Source of the DNA: Glomus cerebriforme
Lineage: Eukaryota; Glomeromycota; Glomeromycetes; Glomerales; Glomeraceae
DNA length: 64,000 nucleotides
Direction of reading: 5' to 3'
NCBI GenBank assembly: GCA_003550305.1
Contig: QKYT01000012.1
Span: 121,961-185,960, forward strand
Under the pieces are notes generated by a model that did no database searches, was not told the origin of the DNA, and saw only the letters and a list, made by a program, of their open reading frames with translations. The translations under genes and the position numbers were made by a program. This document shows positions 34,033 to 47,110 of this stretch, one piece after another. Positions within the stretch are counted from its first letter, which is position 1. Every line of letters starts with the position of its first letter.

Positions 34033-37000
34033 TATTATGTTAAAAAAGAAGTAAGCTTTTATTCAAAATCAACCGAAAAAAAGAAGAATTAACAATTGTT
34101 GAGTGGGGGGAAATTGTTTACAAAGATTTTTACGTTTGTGTATTTATAATACCGTCTTTTTTTTTTTGTATTTTACGAAATATTTTTTAAGACGCACAAT
34201 TATAAAAGCGGAAAATGTAAAAAAAGGGTTTTAAGGCTGAAGGCTAAACCGTTGGGAAAAAAAAAATTTTTTTTAACTATTAATAAGGGGGGACGAGTTG
34301 AGACAACTTCTTTTTATATGCTTTGAAAAATAACTACGTAATCTTATATTGTTTTAAGGGTTTTTGTCTGGCCGTGTTTAAAGCTTTTGTTCCCTTGGGT
34401 CCGGAGTTTATTATGAATAATATTAGTAATATATATATAGTCACAGGCTGTCTATCGTATTCGATTTATTCTTATTTTTTTTTTTTTTAATATTGTGCTC
34501 TGTGCTATGAAGGTTTGTGAAAAAAGAAAATTTTTGAAAGAACAATTTAAAGAACAAAAAAAAAACACGCAAAAGAAAGAAAAAAGAAGTCCATACACGT
34601 ACACACGCAAATAGACAAATAAGAAGGAAATAAAAGCTAACGATAGTGTCCAAGATAAATATTAAAAATACAAGAATTCCACAAAAATTTAGGTAAAAAG
34701 CCGCAAAGGTGCAAAGATAGGAGAAACCGTAGAAGAAAATGGTTGAACATTATTTATAATTGATAAAAAAATGAACGAAAATAAAATCTCGATGACGAAC
34801 TACTATACTTTATTTACTTGATCTGATATGACTAGATATGGATGATAGGTATTATAATATATATATATACCCATGATTTCCTCATTCTAAAAAATTTTTT
34901 TTTTTTTTCTATAAAAATACAGGAAAGAAATGGCATATAATTAAACATTCACGCAAACAACTATTTGCGTAGTAGTACTACCGAAGCAAAAGGCAAATAT
35001 CAGCATTTTGACTATCAAAGAATTTTTATAGTCTAAGTAAGTTATTTAAAGAAGAATCAAAGAAGTCGTCTTCAGCATGACTTATCGGCACTAAACACGA
35101 ATCAAAAATTGTGTTTATGCGAAATCCGAGATCACATGATTCGCATTTTCAAATTGGATATTCTTGTAAGAGGACCTGTTTTTTAAGACGAGTGGAGGGA
35201 AGAATAAGACAGCACTGAACGTGGTGAGGAACTAAGGATCATGATTTTTTTATGATAAAACAAGTGAAAGCAAAATTTTAAATAGGCATATGGAATACAT
35301 GAATTAATGCTTTCATGCTCAACTTCTCATTCTTCACTTATATAATTTCTTCCTTTGTCTCTTTTTGAAGGAAGGGGAACAAATTTCAAGCGGCAGGGTC
35401 AGTTGATGGAACCACAACATAACCATCAAGGTACGATACATAAATCTATACCATGTGTAATCAATATCCTTTTACTCGCATCATCCAATTATTTCGGGCT
35501 TTGCTTTTTTTCGAGCTGAGTTTGTTTATTCTGTGAAATCATAGAATAGTTTCAAAAAAAGTATTTTACAACAATTTATCATCCATTAATTTATATAAAT
35601 TTTATTTAACTATTAAATTAATAAACCTTTTCAAGTTCTCCTTAAATGACTTTCGGAATCAACGTTCGGTGATTGATCAACCAATCTCGGATGAAACAAC
35701 AATAACAATTCCATTTTATCATTAGCTATCATCTAAAATACCTGTATAAATTATAGTAATCTATTTTTAATGATATCAACTTTATCTCATCTTTTGTTTC
35801 AGTTTGTCAACGATTTGATTTTCTTTTATGAGCAATTCTTTTAAACGGTACAAGACGTAATTGTTTGACCTTTTATTATTATTTTTTTTTTTTAATAACT
35901 CAAAGCCTCATAATTATATAAGTTTATTCCCATATTAAGCACCGCAGCAAAGGTCAGCCGCGAAAGACTCAGCCGAAAAAATTAATTCAAGTTATTTCAT
36001 TTTCAAAGGTTACACATTACTTTTTAGTTTTGTGTTTCAATCTTCGCCCCAAAGTTTCCAACAGGGGCGAAATTCCTGTTCTCAACGGTTGATTTACATA
36101 ATTATTCTTTAACTGGTCGGTTATACATTAGTGTTATAATTCTGTTGTCGTAATTCTTGCTGAAAACGGGAATTATCATACGGGTATAACGAAAAAAAAA
36201 GTACACACTGCAGAATTGTCATTTGATCTTATTATTGGGCGTTACATAATTAACATCATTCGGTTTTTGTTTCCTTCATCGCGCAATTTATAATTTCAAG
36301 TGTCAATATCAAAAATGCCTTGTTTGGCAAGTGAGTGAATTTCTTGCAGACACAGAGATAAGCCATCAAGTGGAAACTTTAAAAAAATGGAATAGCTTGA
36401 TATTTGGCCAAGATTATCTTTCATTTACGACCAGAATTAAAAAAAAACATTCTTACCGCATTGTATGTTCTATTAACATTCTTGTTTTGTATATTTAAAA
36501 AACGACCATTAATTCATTATTTCAGTGAAGTTTTCTCCCATACGTTTCATACACATTTTTTAAATTTTCTTGTGTTTCATTTTCTTTGAGTACCCGAAAT
36601 TATTTGTACATTCTTAAATACATATTTATACATACAGTTTAGCTTATTAACGAATATGGAAATGAATGTCCATTAATGTTGTATTCTTTTATATATATAA
36701 GTTTCATTTAACGAAGGATTTGGAATTAAAAAAAGAACCATTAAATATTTTTTTATTGTTTATGAAAATGAACTTTTAATTAGCTAGAAGATCTTCTTAT
36801 TTAATTGAGACACGTGAATTAGAAATAATTTTAAAATAAAATACAATAAACTTCGATTCAATATAGTTGCGCGGACCAGAATTTACGGAATACCAATTAT
36901 TACGTAGTTTATACGTTCACGTGAAATTTTGTTGCAACCAATCATTGACATCTCCTCAAAACATCCAATTATGGTAAAAACGCAAGTCGCGATAATCACC

Positions 37001-37054
37001 TGATCAAATCGACTTTTTTTTTGTTTCTTTAGTAACGACCTTGTAATTTTAGTA
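34033..37054. other. 3-kb divergent intergenic region (RING gene / CAP), no gene seen
   Basis: Unusually long for this gene-dense half of the window, with no recognisable transposon, no tandem array and no credible ORF. Base composition is less extreme than in the repeat blocks, with scattered pyrimidine runs and a TATATATATA stretch near 34858-34869. It may hold long 5' UTRs, regulatory DNA or a non-coding transcript, but nothing specific can be named. Confidence 0.55.
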
Positions 37055-39113
37055 ATGACAGAACATCAATCTCTTACAACTCTTATCAAACGCTTAGAAG
37101 CTGCTACTTCCCGTCTTGAGGATTTGGCTTCTTCAGGTTCTCCTTCTTCTGCTGTCTCGGTTGGGGGTCAACCTGTTGCACCTTCCTCACAGAACAATGA
37201 CGTGGCTGTAGGAGGTGAAATTCCTCCTGCTCTTGCTGCATATGACGAACTTATTGAAGGTCCTTTGAAACACTTTCTTGAACTTTCAAAAGTTATCGGT
37301 GGTCTTGTTGAAGATCAGGTAAAGTTTTACAGCTTATTTTAATATTTAAGGGAATTGATATTTTCATAGTTGATACCCTTTCTTTTTTCGTGATTACATA
37401 TTTCAAAGTACATTTATTTTCTTTATACACTTACGTTTTCTTATATTTCTTTATTATTTTCTTGTTCTTGAATTTATCAGAGTCACGCAGTTGAAGATAG
37501 TTTTATTGCACAGCGCGACTTTATTTATATAACCACACAAAGTTCAAAGCCAAATACTGAGACATTTTCGGAATTGATTAAACCTACTCAGCAATCTCTT
37601 GAAAAGGTTTGTGAGTATAGAGAGAAAAATCGCCCTTCTCCTTTCTTTAATCACTTATCCACTGTCAGTGAAGGTATTGGCGCGTTAGGATGGGTTACTA
37701 TTGAACAAAAACCTGCACCATTCGTTGGAGAGCTGAGAGATAGTTCTCAATTCTATTCACATCGCGTAATCAAAGAATTCAAAGACAAGTAAGAAATAAT
37801 TTGACTTAAAAAAAATGTTTTTTTTTTAACAATTTAATTTTGATTAATTTTTTTTTTGTAGGGATCAGTCTCATGTTGATTGGGCCAATAGTTTTGTTCT
37901 CTTATTAACAGAACTTCAGAATTATGTTAAGAAATGTCATATGACTGGTCTCATCTGGAATCCAAAGGTTAGTGTGTTTCTAGAATATTTGATTTACTTT
38001 TTCTTTTTAAATTTAAATATTTAAACTTAAATATTATTTAGGGTATAAATCCAAAGAGTTTTGTTGGAAGAAAACTTTCTGTTTCTTCCTCATCTAAAAT
38101 ATCTCCGCCATCTGCTCCTCCAAGTGGCCCACCACCACCACCGCCGCCACCACCACCACCAGCACCTACAGACTTTGATGCTCCTTCCTCATCAGGAGGT
38201 AAAGTTGACATGAGTTCTGTATTTGCAGATCTTAATAAAGGAGAAGCAATTACTTCTGGTTTAAAAAAAGTAGATAAAAGTCAAATGACACACAAAAATC
38301 CTAATTTAAGAGCTAGTAACATTGTTTCCGATGTTGGAGGTACGAATATGGGGTTTTGTTTTTATTACTTTGTTTTTTTAATTAATTAAAATCTCTTTCT
38401 CAAAATAAAGTTAAAAGGAAAGCACCTAAAGGACCTGCTGCTCCACCAAAACCGCCTTCATTATCTCTTAAAAAACCACCAAAAAAAATTTTGAATGGCA
38501 ATAAATGGAATGTTGTAAGTGTGAAATAATAAATAATTTCATTTTTTGGAGGAAATTTTCTTTAAATTATTATAATTATTTCTTTAGGAAAATTATGAAA
38601 ACGATAGGAATATTATTATAGAAGACACTATGATTAGTCAAACAGTGTATATTTTTGGATGTAAAAATTCTACAATACAGGTCAAGGGGAAAGTTAATGC
38701 TGTTGTTATTGGCAAGTATATAAAGTTTCAATGGTTTTTTGTTTTGAATAAATAATGTATTAATTAAATTCTTTCTTTTTTCTTTTTTTTTTTTAGATAC
38801 GTGTACAAAAGTTGGACTTTTAGTGGATTCGGTAGTGGCAACAATTGATGTAGTTAATTGTAAATCAGTTCAACTTCAAGTTCAAGGAAAGATCCCAATA
38901 ATTGTAGTTGATAAAACTGATAGTGGACAAATATTTTTATCAGAAGAATGTTTTGATGTTGAAATTTTAACTGCTAAAAGTTCATCTATTAATATTAATT
39001 TACCTGGATTGGGTGAAAATGGCGATTTTGCTGAAAGACCCGTACCTGAACAATTTAAAACTACTATTGTTGATGGTAAACTTGTTTCTGTCCCTGTTGA
39101 ACATACTGGATAA
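37055..39113 (+). CDS. SRV2: Adenylyl cyclase-associated protein (CAP/Srv2)
   Basis: An actin-monomer recycling factor working with cofilin; in fungi it also links to Ras/adenylyl cyclase. Exons 37055-37318, 37481-37788, 37862-37967, 38042-38339, 38411-38514, 38588-38711 and 38797-39113 give about 506 aa, a normal size. Domains: N-terminal oligomerisation helix with LIKRLEAATSRLEDL (residues ~5-20), helical folded domain (~70-240), polyproline run of eleven Pro after SGPP, WH2 region with LKKV (~330), and C-terminal beta-helix CARP domain (GCKNSTIQVKGKVNAVVI, VVNCKSVQLQ, SEEC). The sixth intron starts GC, not GT (see findings); using the nearby GT breaks the conserved frame. Confidence 0.95.
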
Positions 39114-39423
39114 AAGTAGTTATTATAATGTATATTGGTAATTAATTAGAAGGTTTTAATTTACACAAAATTTATTAGCAAAAATTGTATTAATTGTATT
39201 TTATAAAATTATATTTGAATAATCTGATAAAATTTTGGCGTAAAATATTAATGCCGGCCAAAATTAAATACTGCATAAATTCTATGTACTGTACTGTATA
39301 TAATTCCATGGAAATGATGGAATTCATCACGAAAAGATCTCGTCGCATTTACAGACTTTTAAAACGTTTATACTTGGTTTTTTTCACTTTCCACTTTTTT
39401 TATATTTATATAGTTTTTTTGTT
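39114..39423 (+). other. Short intergenic gap CAP to sirtuin
   Basis: 310 bp containing the CAP 3' UTR and the sirtuin promoter. A short phrase, ATGCCGGCCAAAATTAA (about 39250), resembles the GGCC-containing part of the family-A MITE and may be a worn fragment. Confidence 0.4.
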
Positions 39424-41390
<1,967 letters not shown>

Positions 41391-42671
41391 AAAGAAATAA
41401 GTTATAATTTAACTGGTAATAATATAAAAATTCTACACTTTAGTATTAGTAAATATCAGTAAATCTTTAAAAATTTTCCTTTTATTTATTTTTTGCCAGC
41501 TTTTCATCATTTACAATATTATTTTCATTGCATTTTAACCTGCATTTTTTTTTATTTTTAATTTAATATTTATTTAAGAAAAAAAAAATTCTTTTTTAGT
41601 TTTTAGCTTTTAAGTAATATTTTGCATATTAAGAATTTAAACTAAAATTTGTACAGGAACTAATAATAAATATTCATTTTATATTATATACTTTATTTAA
41701 TGATCTATGGAATAACTGTTTCTCTCACGGAATTTCTAATCATAAGTTTCTAAAATAAAAAAGTTCACACAACTGACTAGGAGATTGTGGGATAATTATT
41801 CAAATATGTACACGATCCGATATTTGTTTTTTATGCTGATTGACATATGAATACACGTAATAATTGAACGGCGTTAAAATATCGGTCGAAGACCGATATA
41901 GCCGTTCAATTAAACCTTTCACACTCTGAAAATCATAAATTGTTTAAAATCCTTATGAAAATATTATTTATTTATTCATCGAAAGAATTATTTAATATTG
42001 ACAATTTACGTTGAAAAGAGCGCATTTATGAAGCTTATACAAATTAGGTATTTATAGATTAACTTGTATAACCACATTGATTTGCAAAGCTCTTTTGGAA
42101 CTTGTTAATCCTGCAAGCCAACAAAAAACCATTACTAATGTAATTGATTATCTACATCTTTAAAAAATTATTAACCGGAACTGGATGTAAAAGTTTACAC
42201 AAGATTTCGTTTCTCTGGGTGCGAAGAACGTTTTTTTTTTTTTTACAGCAAAGCCAGCAACAAAACCAATAAAACTGATTGCATTGCATTGTGTATTTTC
42301 TTTGATCAGATTGTTTTTAATGATAAGATTAGATGTTTATAAACCATAAAAGGTAAAAAAAAAAGGTTTCTTGACCAATACGATAATAATTGAACAAACG
42401 TGTTCGCTAAATAAATTAAATACAAATAAAGTTAGCTTTTGGCAAATCTTAAAAGAATTTGTCTTTCAAAAAATGCAGCACAAACTTTTTAATAAAAATT
42501 TAAAAATTACAAAATCTAATATTATCTATATTTATTTTCGAATTTATTTAACTTGATTCCAAACACTAAAATTATAATCTAAATTTCCGGGTACCATTAT
42601 ATAATCAATAAATTATTTTCAAAAATAAATTAACTATTTATCTCAATCTCTATCAAATGTTGAAAATTATA
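41391..42671. other. Convergent intergenic region sirtuin / CorA, with one strong hairpin
   Basis: 1.28 kb between two stop codons. Apart from the hairpin at 41863-41910 I see A/T-rich 3' flank sequence and no gene. Confidence 0.6.
41863..41910. repeat. Two-tier inverted repeat (hairpin)
   Basis: Outer arms ATTGAACGGC (41863-41872) and GCCGTTCAAT (41901-41910) pair perfectly. Inner arms ATATCGGTC (41879-41887) and GACCGATAT (41891-41899) pair perfectly around a GAA loop. Much more GC than its surroundings. It has no T run expected of a bacterial terminator and lies in a eukaryotic 3' flank. Confidence 0.8.
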
Positions 42672-44894
42672 TCACACTATTCCTGTTCGATGTGCCATTA
42701 CAACCCCAATAATAGCAAATATAATTAAAGATACTAATATAGAAAAAAACCACGTCAAACCCTCTGATTCTTGACCTGGCACAGGAACATTCATGCCCCA
42801 TAAACCTAAAATATACGAATCATCTTAATAATACATCTAGGTGATATGAAAATGCAATGTTACTTTACCTGTTACAAGATTCATGGGTATGAGAATTGTT
42901 CCTAATGCGGTAAGACGAGATAATATATCATTAATTTGATTGTTCGCTTGTGTCATTTCGATGGATATTTGTGCTAAGTAATTTGAATGTGATCTAGATA
43001 ATATTTTTTCATAATGATTTAAATTTTGAAACATTGTAATTATGTGATCTAAAATAAATTTAATTTAAAAAATAGTTATAATTTAGCACAATGAAGAATA
43101 CAATAATCAGCCACGTAACTTAAAATACCTTGAATATCTCCGAGATATAATACAATTTCGCTGCTAACTATAACATCCCATCTTAATTCATTACATCTCT
43201 TAATTAAGCCTTTCATAACATCAGCTTTATTTCCCAGCAATCTTAATAATCCTAAGACCTTTTTGCGACAATGGCCTATCCGACGTAACATGTCGCTCTG
43301 TTCTGATTCTTTTAGAATCAAAACCAATTCATCAATTGAATCAACTTCAAATTCGATCGTTCGTATTAATGGTGCAAATGAATCAGTGATATCATCAATA
43401 ATTGCGTAGTTAATCCAATCTGAATAATAATAATCTTTTTAATTGATGATTTAAACTAATTTATTACGTAAACTTTAAACTTTAAGTTACCCGGTGTCAC
43501 ATTTATATAATCTTTTAATTGTCGTATACGTCGCCTCACATTTGATGGGTGTAGTGTTGGACGAAAATGAAACTATCATGATATAGGCGAAAGAAATTAA
43601 TATTTGATCAAAACATATTTGGTTTTTGTCATATAAATGAACATACCGATAAGATCCCTTCTTTCATAACTACTACGTAAAGACTTACAGGTTGTAGATA
43701 TGTGGGGGAATAATGATCTTGATCAAAAGATCGGAAACATATAAAATAATAATCTTTAAACAATTCACATTTTTCCCGGGTATCTTCCGTTTGAATATCC
43801 TCAACAGTAAGAGGATGGAGTCCAAAGATCTATTTGTAAAATCAAAAATATTAGGATAATTAAAACAAAAACAACCAATGTTCCAAAATGTGATACATAC
43901 CTTACCAAAATCTTGCATTTCTGAGTCAGACGGTGATAAGATATCAATCCACCAACATCCAGCTTTCAACATTTCTGAGAGTGAAGTTCCTGCGGATGGA
44001 ATCTCGGCTAACGATCGAGCATGTATTGTATTATAAGCTGTTGAATAAAAGATGAATCGATATGCATCCTCTGATGAATGCTAATAAATTAAATTAAAAA
44101 AGTTCATTAAATCTATTACTAAAAAACGAATAAGACATATATACTTTCTAATGAATAAAAAATACCCTGTTTTCCAGATCAGTGTAAATATAACTCAAGT
44201 CCTTTTTAGCAAAAGCGGAAGCTGGTTCACTTAACCTTCTTTGTCGTCGTCTTTGTTCTTTTCTTCTCTTTTCATTTTCGTTCTTAATATAATCCTCAAG
44301 AGAATCATAATCAATTCCTTTCTTGGACGTAGTTTCCAACATAGGAAAGCATACGTCTGTCTGTATTTTAGAAGGACGACGTGACGAAATTAAAGTATTT
44401 GTACCACAATCTGAATCAGTCTCGTCGTATGAGTTATTGGAGTATGAATTTGTCTCAAAAATAGAATCAGAGTTGTTGACATTATGAGTCAAATTCACCA
44501 CATACTCTTGACGAAGGTTAGTAGTCGCACCATGCGGATGAGGTGATAATGGCGATTGAGGACTGTGATTTTGTCTTGGACGTTGCCTTCCAGAAGGAGA
44601 AGCAGACTTTGGCCTCCGAGAAGGATCAATTGGTGAAGTTGGCCTATATAGAGGTGTAATATATCTCTGTCTTAACAAAGGCGTCTCTTCACTTAACTCT
44701 TGTTCTTCTTCATCTCTAAAGTCAGTACGTGAACTCCTTATATTAGTCTGATCAGTCTCCGCAGCTTGTTGTGAGGATGGATCATGGTCTAATAGAGTAG
44801 GTGTTAAATTTAGAGTATCTGTTGATTGAACAAGAGGCGGAGATTCGTAAAGCCTTGGCGAAGAACTATTACTATTTCTCACCGGAGAAGTCAT
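42672..44894 (-). CDS. CorA-family magnesium transporter (Alr1/Mnr2-like)
   Basis: Exons 44894-44166, 44080-43901, 43829-43647, 43572-43491, 43419-43129, 43048-42869 and 42805-42672 give about 592 aa. The N-terminal ~240 residues are Ser/Pro/Arg-rich cytosolic sequence, as in fungal Alr/Mnr2. A CorA core follows, with WWIDILSPSDSEMQDFGKIF, HPLTVEDI, REKCELF and FRSF. The C-terminus has two membrane helices, the first ending in the family signature GMN (LWGMNVPV) and the second IIFAIIGVVM. It forms pentameric Mg2+ channels; whether plasma membrane (Alr1) or vacuole (Mnr2) is not decided by sequence seen here. A second in-frame ATG 13 codons upstream (44931-44933) is possible. Confidence 0.93.
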
Positions 44895-44933
44895 TGTATT
44901 TGAAAGAAAGAATGGAGAAAAAATTTTTCTCAA

Positions 44934-46053
44934 AGATTTACTTAAACTAAATCCTTTCTTAAAGCTATTTTATAGTTTAAACTCATTAGACTCGAATAAA
45001 AATAACCGACAACAGGAAAGTTAAAAAAAAAAAGAGTTTAAGTTTGAAAATGAAAAAGTGAATTTCGAAGCACTGTTTTTCGAAGCTTGGAGTTTGTATT
45101 TATATACGCCGATGAAATGTGATAAGATATACATATAAATTTTATAATAACAACATAAATTTATAAAATTGTACAACTAAATGAGGAAATCGTTACATTT
45201 TCCCGCGGTTCCTTACCCAAATACCAAGTGAAGTTAAGGTTACTTCTAAAATTTTTTGCATTCATGTATTGTTACAAGTTTTTTTCGTTGTTCAAAAAGT
45301 TACCATGGTCATAGAGAATTGTAAACTTAACAGTAATTTAATCTTCTACATGTTACTATTTATGGCTATAATCTTAAATAATTCTTTTCCTTTCGAAACA
45401 TTGTGTTCATGGCACCTGACGACATCTGACAACTTGAAAATTTCAAGTTGAAATACAATTTACGGATCTACATGTGAATATGAAATTTAGGCGTAGAATG
45501 ATAATAATAAATTCCAGCCGGAATTAGCACGTCTCTTTTTGATCTTCAAGAACGTTATCGTTTATAGATGATCACTATCAAAAAAAAATTACGAATTTGG
45601 AAATAATAAAAAAAGCTTCTACGGATCGGAATAATATCCAAATTTAGTTTTATTTCAATACTAAATTTAACTGTATGTAATCATATGATAAAATTTGCAT
45701 AAATCTATTTATTGGTCAAAATTTTTAATAATATCACGTGATACACATAAAGTAAATCTAATCGGTTGTTACATATTTTTTTTAAAAAAAAATACTAAAA
45801 TTATTACAATAAATTTTATATATATTTATTACTTATAAATATACTTAATACATATTCTATATTTACACTATATAATAATTTTTTAATTTTATTTATATTA
45901 AAATTTTTACCTATATTTTTATTAATCAAATTTTATTTTTACATATCAGATATAGTATTAGTATTTTAATTAATAATTATTTTACAAATAAAAAATAATA
46001 AAATTATAGGATAGTAAATAGTTTATAATATAATAAAATTAATATTTATAATA
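44934..46053. other. Upstream region of the CorA gene, AT-rich, no gene seen
   Basis: The first few hundred bases are the likely CorA promoter and 5' UTR. The rest is AT-rich DNA with a short TTCCAGCCGGAATTA phrase near 45510, reminiscent of family-A MITEs. Confidence 0.5.
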
Positions 46054-46228
46054 GGGTTGGATTAAGCGTAAGGACCTAATACTAAGGGCTGTTGGAAACA
46101 ACAGAAATCCCACCTCACGTGACAAGTTATGCTTTTCTTTCATAAAGGGTATATTCGTGATTTATCTTTATATAATTTGTGAATTTCTATAATTATAATA
46201 AACTCAATTAACTTGTCTTAAAAAAAAA
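46054..46228 (+). mobile_element. 5'-truncated LINE insertion (3' UTR only) with 16-bp TSD
   Basis: 175 bp matching the 3' end of the LINE copies near 60.3 and 63.5 kb: AAGGGCTGTT, the GTGACAAGTTA block, AATAAA-like sequence, then TTAACTTGTCTT and a poly(A). Perfect direct repeat ATTAATATTTATAATA at 46038-46053 and 46229-46244. This is a textbook target-primed, severely 5'-truncated insertion. Confidence 0.88.
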
Positions 46229-46500
46229 ATTAATATTTATAATATTAATATTAATTTCATTATATAATTACTATCTTATAAAAGAAAATTTAATCTATTA
46301 AAAAAAAATTATTTTATATATAGTTATATATTTACATACTTTTGGTATAGCTTATATTAAAATTTAAAATATAATTAAATTAAGGTTTTAAATTTTTTAT
46401 AATTAATAGTAGCTGAAAATTAATTATTTAAAGTTTATTATTTAAACTGAAACTTAAAATAATATTTTATTTTAACTTTTAAATAAGCTATATATAATAA
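46229..46500. other. AT-rich spacer between insertions
   Basis: AT-rich DNA after the LINE target duplication; nothing recognisable. Confidence 0.6.
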
Positions 46501-46769
46501 AATAAATGCTAATCCCCTGTCGCACTAAGTGTCACTCATGATTGCCTTCAGTCTAATTTTTTGCATGTGATCAGCTAACCGGGAATTTTCATTCACTTAT
46601 TCCTCAGTCTCATATAGACAGCCGGGAAATCACTAATTTTATAATAACTATTTTAATAACTTAATAATTTGTAGAAAAATAATGGAAAAAAAAGTTTAAA
46701 ATAGTTTAATCATGTAAAGTCACATGTTATTTAATGAGTGACACGCTCCGGGGGATTACCCATTTATTT
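46501..46769. mobile_element. ~270-bp MITE-like inverted-repeat element
   Basis: Left end AAATAAATGCTAATCCCC...GTGTCACTCAT pairs with the right end, which reversed reads AAATAAATGGGTAATCCCCC...GTGTCACTCAT. No coding capacity. Its right end overlaps the left arm of the adjacent hairpin, and no clear target duplication was found. Confidence 0.6.
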
Positions 46770-46842
46770 CATGGGGGGAACATCATGGTTTTTTTCCCTT
46801 CGGGAAAAAACCATAATATTCCTAACCCCCCATGAAATAAAT
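46762..46842. repeat. 81-bp near-perfect hairpin
   Basis: Outer 17-bp arms ATTTATTTCATGGGGGG (46762-46778) and its exact complement at 46826-46842. Inner arms ATGGTTTTTTTCCC and GGGAAAAAACCAT pair with one bulged T around a TTC loop. An unpaired internal stretch separates the two stems. Confidence 0.85.
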
Positions 46843-47110
46843 AATACGAATTCAATTGCTTGTTTAGTAATGAATAACTTATAAAATCAATAAAAAATTT
46901 ATATACTGTATTTATTTCCTGAGGTAAAATATTAAAAAGGGTAAATTTATAATTATTTATTATGTGAAATTACATAATAAATTAATTTCAAACAATATAG
47001 ACTAAAAATCTAAAAATGATTTTTTTATCAATAAATATTTTATCTATATTATTAGTAAAGTGGTTGGTTTGTTACGAACTATAATAACTTTAAAATATAT
47101 ACTATAACAT

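Noticed and set aside
32098..34092. Several plus- and minus-strand frames over the RING gene
   Set aside because: Shadows of the low-complexity first exon of the RING protein.
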